A stretch of DNA of 6,525 nucleotides. It comes from DATGZX01 sp035296965 (GTDB lineage Bacteria > Planctomycetota > Planctomycetia > Gemmatales > Gemmataceae). A model generated the notes under the pieces. It saw only the letters and a list, made by a program, of their open reading frames with translations. It did no database searches and was not told the DNA's origin. The position numbers and the translations under genes were made by a program. The stretch spans positions 1-6,525 of the forward strand of contig DATGZX010000273.1 in assembly GCA_035296965.1 (NCBI GenBank). The letters run 5' to 3'. Shown here one piece after another: positions 1-6,340 of the stretch (position 1 is its first letter; every line of letters begins with the position of its first letter).

Positions 1-308
1 TCTTCGAAGCCGTGAATCGCGTGGATCCGCGCTCTTCAAGGGCCACGACTTATAACAATCTGCGGGACTTGGTGCAGGCGGGTTTGGTGCGTGAAGTGGC
101 CGTCGAGGGCCGCGGCGCGCGATTCGATGCGAAAGGCGTGCGGCATCACCACTTCATCTGCGACCGCTGCGGCAATGTTGAGGACATTGAGTGGTACGAC
201 GTGCCCAGGCCTACCTCGGGCTCCTTCGGTAAGCGGATTGTTCGCGAATGCGAACTCATTTTCCGGGGGCTCTGCACGAAGTGCGCTCCGCGGCACGCTT
301 CCGGTTAA
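1..308 (+). CDS. perR: PerR-like peroxide-responsive repressor, Fur superfamily (5' partial)
   Basis: The reading frame enters from the left edge (first full codon at base 3) and stops with TAA at 306-308. About 101 C-terminal residues are visible; the start and most of the winged helix lie outside. The first residues hold the end of the DNA-binding domain (RATTYNNLRDLVQAGLVREV, typical of Fur family proteins). The dimerisation domain follows, with RFDA (Asp at 126-128), a His triplet at 144-152, CDRC (159-170), an Asp at 183-185, and CTKC (273-284). The two CxxC pairs would form the structural zinc site. By alignment from memory to Bacillus subtilis PerR, the Asp at 126-128, two of the His and the Asp at 183-185 match D85, H91, H93 and D104. 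The last is usually Glu in iron-sensing Fur, so PerR is favoured. The protein should be a cytoplasmic metal-dependent repressor inactivated by H2O2. katG begins 138 bases downstream, as in other fur/perR-katG pairs. A Fur or Zur role is less likely. Confidence 0.85.
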   Translation, partial: FEAVNRVDPRSSRATTYNNLRDLVQAGLVREVAVEGRGARFDAKGVRHHHFICDRCGNVEDIEWYDVPRPTSGSFGKRIVRECELIFRGLCTKCAPRHASG

Positions 309-400
309 GTCTCGTAGGCGCGTGGATACCGGATGAACGGAGCCCGTCTGCGAGCGCGGTCGGCGGCGATTGCGCGAATGGGAAAGCCAGGATGGGTGCG

Positions 401-433
401 TAGTTCGTCACAGTTTTTTTGACTAATTCGTAA
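401..433 (+). promoter_or_regulatory. Candidate operator upstream of katG
   Basis: Two copies of TARTTCGTNA lie at 401-410 and 424-433, matching at 8 of 10 bases and 23 bases apart, about two helical turns. The same stretch reads as an imperfect dyad: TAGTTCGTCA (401-410) against TGACTAATTC (420-429), 7 of 10 positions complementary, around a T-rich centre. It is not a textbook PerR or Fur box. Its place between the regulator gene and katG makes a PerR operator or katG promoter element plausible. This is inference from pattern and position only. Confidence 0.35.
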
Positions 434-438
434 GGAAG
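434..438 (+). promoter_or_regulatory. Ribosome binding site of katG
   Basis: GGAAG at 434-438 lies 8 bases before the ATG at 447 and supports that start. No better start with a ribosome binding site is visible upstream. Confidence 0.75.
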
Positions 439-446
439 ACAAACCT

Positions 447-2711
447 ATGGATAAGAAATTCACCACCGCAGCGGGGACGCCTGTCCCCGATAATCAGGAA
501 CAAAACTTGTCAACCGAATCCAAGTGCCCGGTATCGGGCGACGCTCGCAGACACACGGCTGGGGCCCCGGCGAATGCCGACTGGTGGCCGAATCAGCTGA
601 ACCTGAAGATCCTGCACCAACACTCCCCCCTGTCCGATCCGATGGACAAGGAGTTCAATTACGCGGAAGAATTCAAGAGCCTCGACCTGAATGCCGTGAT
701 CAAGGACCTGCATGCCTTGATGACGGACTCGCAGGACTGGTGGCCGGCCGACTTTGGCCACTACGGGCCGCTGTTCATTCGTATGGCATGGCACAGCGCG
801 GGTACGTATCGCATTGGCGACGGCCGCGGCGGGGCCGGAGCCGGTCAGCAGCGCTTCGCGCCCCTCAATAGCTGGCCGGACAACGTGAACCTCGACAAGG
901 CGCGCCGGCTGCTGTGGCCGGTCAAGCAGAAATACGGTCGGAAAATCTCCTGGGCCGACCTCATGATTCTTGCAGGCAACGTCGCCTTGGAGTCGATGGG
1001 CTTTAAGACCTTCGGTTTTGGCGGCGGGCGCGAGGACGTCTGGGAGCCCGAGGAGGACATTTTCTGGGGCCCTGAAGGCAAGTGGCTGGCGGATGAGCGC
1101 TACAGCGGCGACCGCGATCTTCAGAATCCGCTCGCGGCCGTGCAAATGGGCCTGATCTATGTGAATCCGGAAGGGCCGAATGGAAAGCCGGATCCACTTG
1201 CCGCGGCACGGGATATCCGAGAGACTTTTGCCCGCATGGCGATGAATGACGAGGAGACCGTTGCGCTCATTGCCGGCGGTCACACCTTCGGCAAAACCCA
1301 CGGCGCTGCTGTTCCCAGTGAGTATGTCGGCCCCGAACCGGAGGCTGCCGACATCGAGGAGCAGGGCCTCGGCTGGAAGAACAAGTTTGGCACGGGCAAA
1401 GGGGATGACACGATCGGCAGCGGCCTGGAAGTCATCTGGACCACGACGCCTACCAAGTGGAGCAACAGCTTCTTCACCAACCTGTTCAGCTACGAATGGG
1501 AACTGACGAAGAGCCCGGCCGGTGCGCATCAGTGGACACCGAAAAATGGCGCAGGCAACGGTACGGTGCCGGATGCACACGACCCCTCAAAGCGTCATTC
1601 GCCATCTATGCTGACCACTGACCTCGCCTTGCGGCTCGACCCTGCTTACGAAAAAATTTCACGGCGCTTCTACGAGCATCCGGATCAGTTGGCAGACGCG
1701 TTTGCGCGGGCATGGTTCAAGCTGACGCACCGCGACATGGGGCCGATTTCGCGCTACCTTGGCCCGCTCGTTCCGAAGGAGCCTCAGCTGTGGCAAGACC
1801 CTGTTCCCGCCGTGGATCATAAATTGATCGGGGAGAAGGATATTGCCGCTCTCAAGGCCAAGATCCTCGCATCCGGACTGTCGATCTCCCAATTGGTGAC
1901 GACTGCCTGGGCGTCGGCGGCGTCGTTCCGCGGCTCCGACAAGCGCGGCGGGGCGAACGGGGCACGCATTCGTCTCGCGCCGCAAAAGGATTGGGAGGTG
2001 AACCAACCGGCCGCACTGGCGAAGGCTCTCAAGAAGCTGGAGTCGATCCAAAAGGAGTTCAACAGCTCGCAGTCCAACGGGAACAAAGCGAAGAAGGTCT
2101 CGCTGGCTGACCTGATCGTTCTGGGTGGCTGCGCGGCCGTCGAGGAAGCTGCGAAAAGGGCCGGACACAAAGTGAAGATTCCCTTCTCGCCGGGTCGCAC
2201 GGATGCTTCGCAGAAGCAGACCGACGTGCACTCATTCGCCGTAATGGAGCCGACCGCAGACGGGTTCCGCAACTATTTCGGGAAGGGACACGAGGGATCG
2301 GCGGCTGAGCTGCTGGTGGATCGGGCGAACCTGATGACCCTGACCGCTCCCGAGATGACGGTTCTCGTCGGGGGTATGCGTGCACTGAATGCGAACTTCG
2401 GGCAGTCCAAACACGGTGTTTTCACCAAGCGGCCCGAGACGTTGACGAATGATTTCTTCGTCAACCTGCTCGACATGAACACGAAGTGGCAAAAGTCCGC
2501 CACATCTGAAGGCGTGTTGGAGGGGCGCGATCGGGCGTCGGGCGAGCTCAAGTGGACGGGCACCGTCGTCGATCTCGTCTTCGGTTCGAACTCCCAGCTC
2601 CGAGCAATCGCGGAAGTCTATGCATGTGACGACTCTAAGGAGGCCTTTGTGAAGGACTTCGTAGCTGCGTGGAACAAGGTGATGAACCTTGATCGCTACG
2701 ACCTTGCCTGA
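447..2711 (+). CDS. katG: Catalase-peroxidase KatG
   Basis: This is a full-length, 754-residue bifunctional haem catalase-peroxidase, slightly longer than the usual 720-750. It breaks down H2O2 and also oxidises organic donors, in the cytoplasm; no signal peptide is seen. The N-terminal domain carries the distal site RMAWHSAGTYR with Arg112, Trp115 and His116. It also has Tyr238 (LIYVNPEGP) and Met264 (RMAMND), which with Trp115 form the Met-Tyr-Trp crosslink needed for catalase activity. The proximal haem ligand is His279 in GGHTFGKTHG, and Trp331 (GLEVIW) is the likely proximal Trp. Ser325 sits at the place of M. tuberculosis Ser315, and SRYLGP contains the mobile Arg (Mtb Arg418). The second, haem-free domain runs from about residue 430 to the end and includes PGRTDAS. 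The leader with KCPVSG is common in KatG. The gene follows a PerR-like regulator by 138 bases, so peroxide induction is likely. No frameshift or missing key residue is seen. Confidence 0.98.
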   Translation: MDKKFTTAAGTPVPDNQEQNLSTESKCPVSGDARRHTAGAPANADWWPNQLNLKILHQHSPLSDPMDKEFNYAEEFKSLDLNAVIKDLHALMTDSQDWWPADFGHYGPLFIRMAWHSAGTYRIGDGRGGAGAGQQRFAPLNSWPDNVNLDKARRLLWPVKQKYGRKISWADLMILAGNVALESMGFKTFGFGGGREDVWEPEEDIFWGPEGKWLADERYSGDRDLQNPLAAVQMGLIYVNPEGPNGKPDPLAAARDIRETFARMAMNDEETVALIAGGHTFGKTHGAAVPSEYVGPEPEAADIEEQGLGWKNKFGTGKGDDTIGSGLEVIWTTTPTKWSNSFFTNLFSYEWELTKSPAGAHQWTPKNGAGNGTVPDAHDPSKRHSPSMLTTDLALRLDPAYEKISRRFYEHPDQLADAFARAWFKLTHRDMGPISRYLGPLVPKEPQLWQDPVPAVDHKLIGEKDIAALKAKILASGLSISQLVTTAWASAASFRGSDKRGGANGARIRLAPQKDWEVNQPAALAKALKKLESIQKEFNSSQSNGNKAKKVSLADLIVLGGCAAVEEAAKRAGHKVKIPFSPGRTDASQKQTDVHSFAVMEPTADGFRNYFGKGHEGSAAELLVDRANLMTLTAPEMTVLVGGMRALNANFGQSKHGVFTKRPETLTNDFFVNLLDMNTKWQKSATSEGVLEGRDRASGELKWTGTVVDLVFGSNSQLRAIAEVYACDDSKEAFVKDFVAAWNKVMNLDRYDLA

Positions 2712-3006
2712 GCTCGGCGGAAAAGAGAGCTGTCAACTTGGTACCAACCCCCGTTCCTATTGTTGGATCGGCACAACTGAAGTTCGTCGCTTTTCTTGGC
2801 TCGCGCGGGCCGAATGGCGCGCCCTCTGATTCTGCTAGGGTCTTGATCGCTGAAGTCACCGAGTGGTCTGAAAGCTTTCGGTGGAGTTCTGGCATCGATC
2901 AGACCCTCAGGGATCAGCCACCTCCAGAACTGCTGGCCGCATGACACGCGATAGCGTCCGTCGCACCAGCGACTTAGTTCAAGTCGGCTTGTAGGAACCA
3001 AGGCGC
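2712..3006. other. Convergent intergenic region between katG and the LLM oxidoreductase
   Basis: These 295 bases separate two genes that run toward each other. No coding frame here has a convincing start or a recognisable product. I see several small dyads: GAAAGCTTTC (2870-2879), GGTCTGA/TCAGACC (2865-2871 and 2899-2905), AGTTCTGG/CCAGAACT (2885-2892 and 2924-2931), and a hairpin at 2970-2986. None is followed by a T-run, so no intrinsic terminator can be called with confidence. Confidence 0.6.
2970..2986 (-). terminator. Possible hairpin terminator of the LLM oxidoreductase gene
   Basis: CGACTT and AAGTCG form a perfect 6-bp stem with a 5-base loop. A one-base bulge would allow two further pairs. 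It begins 20 bases past the minus-strand stop codon. No T-run follows on the minus strand, so it is only a weak terminator candidate; it could instead protect the 3' end or have no function. Confidence 0.25.
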
Positions 3007-3996
3007 TTATCTGAAAGCAGGCAACACTCCTCTCTTGTACGTTTCCAGCGTCTCTTCCTCCTCTCCACACATTAAGTACACGTTGAACTGCGTCACACCA
3101 GTGCTGGCTAACCGGCGAAGCTTTTCCCGGTGCGCCTCGGCCGGCCCAACCAGGCAAAAACGATCCACGACGTCATCCGACACGAATTTCGAATGGTCGC
3201 TGTCCACTTCGCAATGCTCCTGGTAATCGTAGTGGCCACGATCGCGCACATAAGAGGTCAATGCCGGCGGGAGTTCCTCTGGTTTATAACGCGAGATCAA
3301 ATCCAGCACGTGATTGGAAACTAATGCGGGAAACCAGCGCACGCGTTCCCGCGCCACTTTCAAATCATCGGACACCCACACCGGCGCCGCCGCCATGACC
3401 TCGATGCTGCGAAAATCCCGCCCCGCGGCCTCAGCGCCCTTCTTCACAAAGCCAAGACACCACGCGATCAGATCGGGATCGGCGAATTGCAGGATGACGC
3501 CGTCCCCGGCTCTGCCCGCTAAGTCCAGCACCTTGGGCCCATACCCCGCAATCCAAACCGGCGGAGATCCCTTTGCCCAGGAAATCCGCGTAGGCTGGCC
3601 GTCATAGTCGATCTCATGCCCCGCAGTCAACTCGCGGAAAGTCTTGACCGCCCGTTCCAGATCGCCCGCCCCAACCGGCTTTTTGCCCAGCACTCGCCGC
3701 GAACTATCCCCGCGCCCAATGCCAAGCTGCATGCGCCCTCCCGAAATCAGGTCTAGCGTGGCGAACAGGCTGGAAGTAACCGTGATGTCCCGAGTCGCGG
3801 GATTGGTCACGCAGGTGCCGAGGCGCATGTTCTTCGTGTTGCTCGCCATCAGCGTGAGCATAGGGTAAGGCTCCAGCCACAAGATATGGGAATCGAAGAT
3901 CCATCCGTATTGAAAGCCTGCGGCTTCCGCCTGGCGCGTGAGTCCGACAATGCGCTCCACCGGCATGTCAGGTTTTATCGTGATGCCGAACTGCAT
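3007..3996 (-). CDS. LLM-class (luciferase-like) flavin/F420-dependent oxidoreductase
   Basis: This 329-residue protein has the size and layout of a single-domain bacterial-luciferase-like TIM barrel. Visible landmarks are the first strand MQFGITIKPD, FDSH (34-37), GTCVTNPATRD (60-70), the family signature GGRMQLGIGRGDS (86-98), and PPVWIAGYGPKVLDLAGRAG (145-164), which is typical of the F420-dependent Mer/FGD-like branch. A C-terminal GPAEAHREKLRRLASTGV segment starts near 284. It resembles the group known as CPS_4043-type F420-dependent oxidoreductases, which I recall being found beside hydantoinase/dihydropyrimidinase genes, as here. The substrate is unknown, and F420 versus FMN cannot be settled from sequence alone. 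The start is well supported by GGAGGAGG (complement of 4001-4008), 4 bases before the ATG. No signal peptide is present, so it is cytoplasmic. It is transcribed divergently from the hydantoinase gene across 114 bases. Confidence 0.88.
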   Translation of the reverse strand: MQFGITIKPDMPVERIVGLTRQAEAAGFQYGWIFDSHILWLEPYPMLTLMASNTKNMRLGTCVTNPATRDITVTSSLFATLDLISGGRMQLGIGRGDSSRRVLGKKPVGAGDLERAVKTFRELTAGHEIDYDGQPTRISWAKGSPPVWIAGYGPKVLDLAGRAGDGVILQFADPDLIAWCLGFVKKGAEAAGRDFRSIEVMAAAPVWVSDDLKVARERVRWFPALVSNHVLDLISRYKPEELPPALTSYVRDRGHYDYQEHCEVDSDHSKFVSDDVVDRFCLVGPAEAHREKLRRLASTGVTQFNVYLMCGEEEETLETYKRGVLPAFR

Positions 3997-4110
3997 GTCG
4001 CCTCCTCCGCAACCGCTGAAATCGGTGCTCCAAGGTGTTGCAGTTTAGCATAAAATGCCTGCTCTGCCAGTTCGAGGCCGGTTCCAGGCCAGTCCGAGGG
4101 AGGCGCAGGC
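3997..4110. promoter_or_regulatory. Divergent promoter region of the LLM oxidoreductase and hydantoinase genes
   Basis: Both genes must be read outward from these 114 bases. Ribosome binding sites flank it: GGAGGAGG on the minus strand (4001-4008) and GGGAGG on the plus strand (4098-4103, 7 bases before the ATG). The only AT-rich patch is 4044-4056, near the middle, and it overlaps a small dyad GCAT-AAA-ATGC (4048-4058). On the minus strand a poor -35/-10 pair (CTGGCA, 17 bases, TAAACT) can be drawn there. No good consensus promoter is visible on the plus strand. Confidence 0.5.
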
Positions 4111-5499
4111 ATGAGCTTTGACACCATCATCGCAAACGGACGTGTCGTCACCGCCACCGACACCTACGCCGCCGATGTTGCCATCAGCAACGGCAAGATC
4201 ACCGCCATTGGGCAAGACCTGCCGCGCGACAATGCCACGAAAATCATCGACGCCGCGGGAAAGTACGTATTGCCCGGCGGAATCGACGTACACACCCACC
4301 TCGACATGCCCTTCGGAGGCACCACCAGCGCCGACGATTTCGAGACCGGCACGCGAGCCGCAGCCTTCGGCGGCACCACAACGCTCATCGACTTCGCCAT
4401 CCAGTACAAGGGCCAGACCCTGAGAACAGCGTTCGATACCTGGATGAAAAAAGCTGCCGGCAAGGCCTTTTCCGACTATTCATTTCACTGCATCATCACC
4501 GATCTGGCGGACGCGCAACTCGAAGAGATGAACGCCCTGGTGCGCGAAGGTGTCACCAGCTTCAAGCTGTTCATGGCCTATCCCGGCGTATTCATGCTGG
4601 ACGATGGCAGCATCTTCAAAGCGCTCCGTGCCACCGCAAAGAATGGGGGCCTGGTCTGCATGCACGCCGAAAACGGCAGCGCTATTGACGTAATCGTGCA
4701 GCAAGCCTTGGCCGAAGGGAAAAAGGCTCCGAAATATCACGCGCTGACAAGGCCGACGACGGCGGAAGCGGAAGCCACATCGCGAGCGATTGCCCTCGCA
4801 GAGATGGCCGGCGCGCCGGTCTACATCGTGCATCTGAGCTGCAATGACGCTCTACAAAAGGTCCGCGAGGCCCGCGATCGCGGCCTTCCGGTTTATGCCG
4901 AGACCTGTCCGCAGTACCTCTATCTTTCCATCGAGAACTTCGACGTACCGGGATTCGAAGGCGCGAAATACGTTTTCACGCCTCCATTGCGCGAAAAGTG
5001 GCACCAGGAAAAACTCTGGAATGGACTGAAGCAGGACCACCTGCAGGTAGTTTCAACCGACCATTGCCCATTCTGCTTCAAGGAGCAAAAAGAACTGGGA
5101 CGCGACGACTTCACCAAAATCCCCAACGGAGGCCCCGGTATCGAGCACCGCATGAGCCTCATCTATTCCGGAGGCGTCGCCCAAGGCCGCTTCAGCGTGA
5201 ACCGCTTCGTGGAACTGGTTTCCACCACTCCGGCAAAACTGTTCGGCCTGTATCCGCGCAAGGGCACAATCGCAGTAGGTAGTGACGCCGACCTGGTTAT
5301 TTTTGATCCCGCCCGCAAGCACACCATCAGCGCAAAAACTCATCACATGCGAGTGGATTATTCCATGTTCGAAGGTATCCAGGTAACCGGCATGCCCGAC
5401 GTCGTGCTCTCGCGAGGCCGCGTGATCGTCGAATCCGACAAGTTCGTGGGACGTCCCGGCGCCGGAGAATTCATCAAGCGATCACTCTATTCAATGTAG
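4111..5499 (+). CDS. hydA: Dihydropyrimidinase / D-hydantoinase
   Basis: This 462-residue cyclic amidohydrolase matches the usual 455-475 of the family. It opens the ring of dihydrouracil, dihydrothymine or 5-substituted hydantoins, giving N-carbamoyl amino acids, in the cytoplasm. The binuclear metal site is complete: His61 and His63 (DVHTHLDMP), carboxylated Lys152 (SFKLFMAY), His185 (MHAENG), His241 (IVHLSC) and Asp317 (STDHCPF). Substrate-site residues Tyr157 and Asn339 (PNGGPG) are present. Residue 290 is Thr in FTPPLR, where Bacillus D-hydantoinase has Ser288. A small beta-sandwich is formed by both ends: residues 1-55, and from about 380 with GTIAVGSDADLVIFDP. GGGAGG at 4098-4103 supports the start. 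The divergent LLM oxidoreductase gene suggests a shared pathway, perhaps pyrimidine or hydantoin catabolism. No carbamoyl-amino-acid hydrolase follows, so the true substrate is open; other amidohydrolases such as allantoinase fit the motifs less well. Confidence 0.94.
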   Translation: MSFDTIIANGRVVTATDTYAADVAISNGKITAIGQDLPRDNATKIIDAAGKYVLPGGIDVHTHLDMPFGGTTSADDFETGTRAAAFGGTTTLIDFAIQYKGQTLRTAFDTWMKKAAGKAFSDYSFHCIITDLADAQLEEMNALVREGVTSFKLFMAYPGVFMLDDGSIFKALRATAKNGGLVCMHAENGSAIDVIVQQALAEGKKAPKYHALTRPTTAEAEATSRAIALAEMAGAPVYIVHLSCNDALQKVREARDRGLPVYAETCPQYLYLSIENFDVPGFEGAKYVFTPPLREKWHQEKLWNGLKQDHLQVVSTDHCPFCFKEQKELGRDDFTKIPNGGPGIEHRMSLIYSGGVAQGRFSVNRFVELVSTTPAKLFGLYPRKGTIAVGSDADLVIFDPARKHTISAKTHHMRVDYSMFEGIQVTGMPDVVLSRGRVIVESDKFVGRPGAGEFIKRSLYSM

Positions 5500-5515
5500 A
5501 CGCGAGTCAATGTTG

Positions 5516-5537
5516 GCGCGAGCGTCCTCGCTCGTGC
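5516..5537. repeat. Short palindromic element after hydA
   Basis: GCGCGAGCG (5516-5524) and CGCTCGTGC (5529-5537) form a 9-bp stem with one G-U pair around the loop TCCT. It starts 17 bases after the hydA stop. Its shape resembles the two palindromes near the right edge, which suggests one dispersed family. It could also stall or end hydA transcription, though it lacks a T-run. Confidence 0.6.
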
Positions 5538-5564
5538 TCCCTCGCCTGTAATCCTTCCCAGCGC

Positions 5565-5622
5565 TGTCATCCTGAGGAAGCGCAGGCCTTCGCAAAGCGA
5601 AGGCCTGCCGACGAAGGATCTC
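5565..5622. repeat. Dispersed palindromic repeat ('TGTCATCCTGA...GAAGGATCTCTG' type)
   Basis: The core is a perfect 12-bp inverted repeat, GCAGGCCTTCGC (5582-5593) and GCGAAGGCCTGC (5597-5608), around AAA. Outside it, ATCCT (5569-5573) and AGGAT (5615-5619) also pair, giving a nested structure. The flanks TGTCATCCTGAGG and GAAGGATCTCTG match what I remember of intergenic repeats common in acidobacterial genomes. That identity is recall; the palindrome itself is seen directly. Confidence 0.65.
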
Positions 5623-5731
5623 TGTACCGACCGCCGACCGCCTCACCAGAGGCTGGAGTAGTCAGCCTGGTGCTGGCGGCTGATTCCTTGTGCTTCTATG
5701 CAAGCCCATGCACTGAAACTCTGGAGGGCAG

Positions 5732-5747
5732 TGTGATGTAAGTCACA
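5732..5747. promoter_or_regulatory. Crp/Fnr-family operator, TGTGA-N6-TCACA
   Basis: TGTGATGTAAGTCACA has two perfect 5-base half-sites around a 6-base spacer, identical in half-sites and spacing to the known Crp consensus. It lies 54 bases upstream of the ATG of the small exported protein, centred near 5739.5, a normal place for an activator. Which Crp/Fnr family member binds cannot be told from the site. No clear -10 or -35 is visible beside it. Confidence 0.6.
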
Positions 5748-5785
5748 GTCAATTGCAGCAAAAAAGATCATGCTGACTCCATTGG

Positions 5786-5792
5786 AAGGAGG
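5786..5792 (+). promoter_or_regulatory. Ribosome binding site of the small exported protein gene
   Basis: AAGGAGG lies 9 bases before the ATG at 5802. The nearer ATG at 5793 is followed at once by TAA, so 5802 is the start. Confidence 0.8.
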
Positions 5793-5801
5793 ATGTAAAT
5801 C

Positions 5802-6176
5802 ATGATTCAGAAACTCCTATACTTGGCTCTGTTCGTGAGCCTTAGTTCAGTGTTGTTCTATGCCGCACCGCAAATGGCGGACGAAAAGACCTCGGCGGCG
5901 CAGACCGTAACCGGTTGCCTCCAGAAAGGCACTGAATCCGGAGGATTTTTTCTCATTAGTACTGAGGATAAGCATTGGGAGCTTTACCCTAACACGGATG
6001 TCTCCCTTGCCGATCATGTCGGCCACACCATTACGGTAACTGGAACTTTGGCGCACAGGTCGAAAGCCCAAGAAGAAAAAAGCCAACCTTCCGAACAGAA
6101 AGAAATCGGAGGAAAGAAACACAACGATTTGCAAGTATCCAGCGTGAAGATGGTCAGTGCGACTTGCAGCAAATAA
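5802..6176 (+). CDS. Small exported beta-rich protein of unknown function
   Basis: This 124-residue protein starts with a signal peptide: MIQK, then a hydrophobic core (residues 5-20), with cleavage plausible around residues 22-26 (YAAPQMA). No lipobox Cys is seen, so it should be periplasmic or secreted, not a lipoprotein. The mature part reads as alternating beta strands: TVTGCLQKG (35-43), GGFFLIST (47-54), HWELYP (58-63), a VSLADHVGHTITVTGTL block (67-83), and LQVSSVKMVSATC (110-122). This is like a small OB-fold or beta-barrel. Such 'TVTGCL...HVGHTITVTGT...VSSVKMV' proteins are familiar to me from acidobacterial genomes, without known function. Cys39 and Cys122 could form a disulfide joining the first and last strands. 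A charged, low-complexity loop (about 86-107) interrupts the fold. The gene is less GC-rich than its neighbours (25 of 60 bases at 5941-6000 are G or C). The ribosome binding site is strong and a Crp-like site lies upstream. Confidence 0.85.
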   Translation: MIQKLLYLALFVSLSSVLFYAAPQMADEKTSAAQTVTGCLQKGTESGGFFLISTEDKHWELYPNTDVSLADHVGHTITVTGTLAHRSKAQEEKSQPSEQKEIGGKKHNDLQVSSVKMVSATCSK

Positions 6177-6340
6177 AAGTTGATGTTCCGCTTTTGTCAC
6201 TAGAGGGCCGGGGGCATCGAGTTTGACAGCAACCTCTTCCTCCGGCCAGTCCTTACTGCGTCCCGAAACGTGACCCTCCGCTTTACTCAATTTGGAACAG
6301 GTTTCACTGCCCCTCAAAGCTCGATTTCCAGCCTGCCCCA

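Larger units (their letters stand above)
5500..5801. other. Intergenic region with palindromic repeats and a regulatory site
   Basis: These 302 bases hold no supported gene. The left half contains two strong palindromes, listed separately. The middle (5662-5683) has a minor dyad TCAGCC/GGCTGA. The right end carries the Crp-like site and the ribosome binding site of the next gene. No T-run follows either strong hairpin. Confidence 0.7.

Noticed and set aside
510..1580. A 356-residue minus-strand open frame opposite katG
   Set aside because: It lies wholly inside a clear katG gene, its product has no recognisable motif, and long antisense frames are expected in GC-rich genes.
2738..2944. A 68-residue plus-strand frame after katG
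   Set aside because: It has no ribosome binding site or familiar motif, and the frame runs through several small dyads.
2970..3000. GTTCAAGTC resembling a tRNA T-loop
   Set aside because: The flanking bases form a 6-bp hairpin with a 5-base loop, not the 5-bp stem and 7-base loop of a T-arm, and no acceptor, D or anticodon arm is found.
2696..3157. A minus-strand frame of 153 residues across the katG/LLM spacer
   Set aside because: It overlaps the 3' ends of both neighbouring genes, has no recognisable domain and no supporting ribosome binding site.
5582..5608. Intrinsic terminator of hydA
   Set aside because: The hairpin is strong, but no T-run follows on either strand, and the flanks look like a dispersed repeat.
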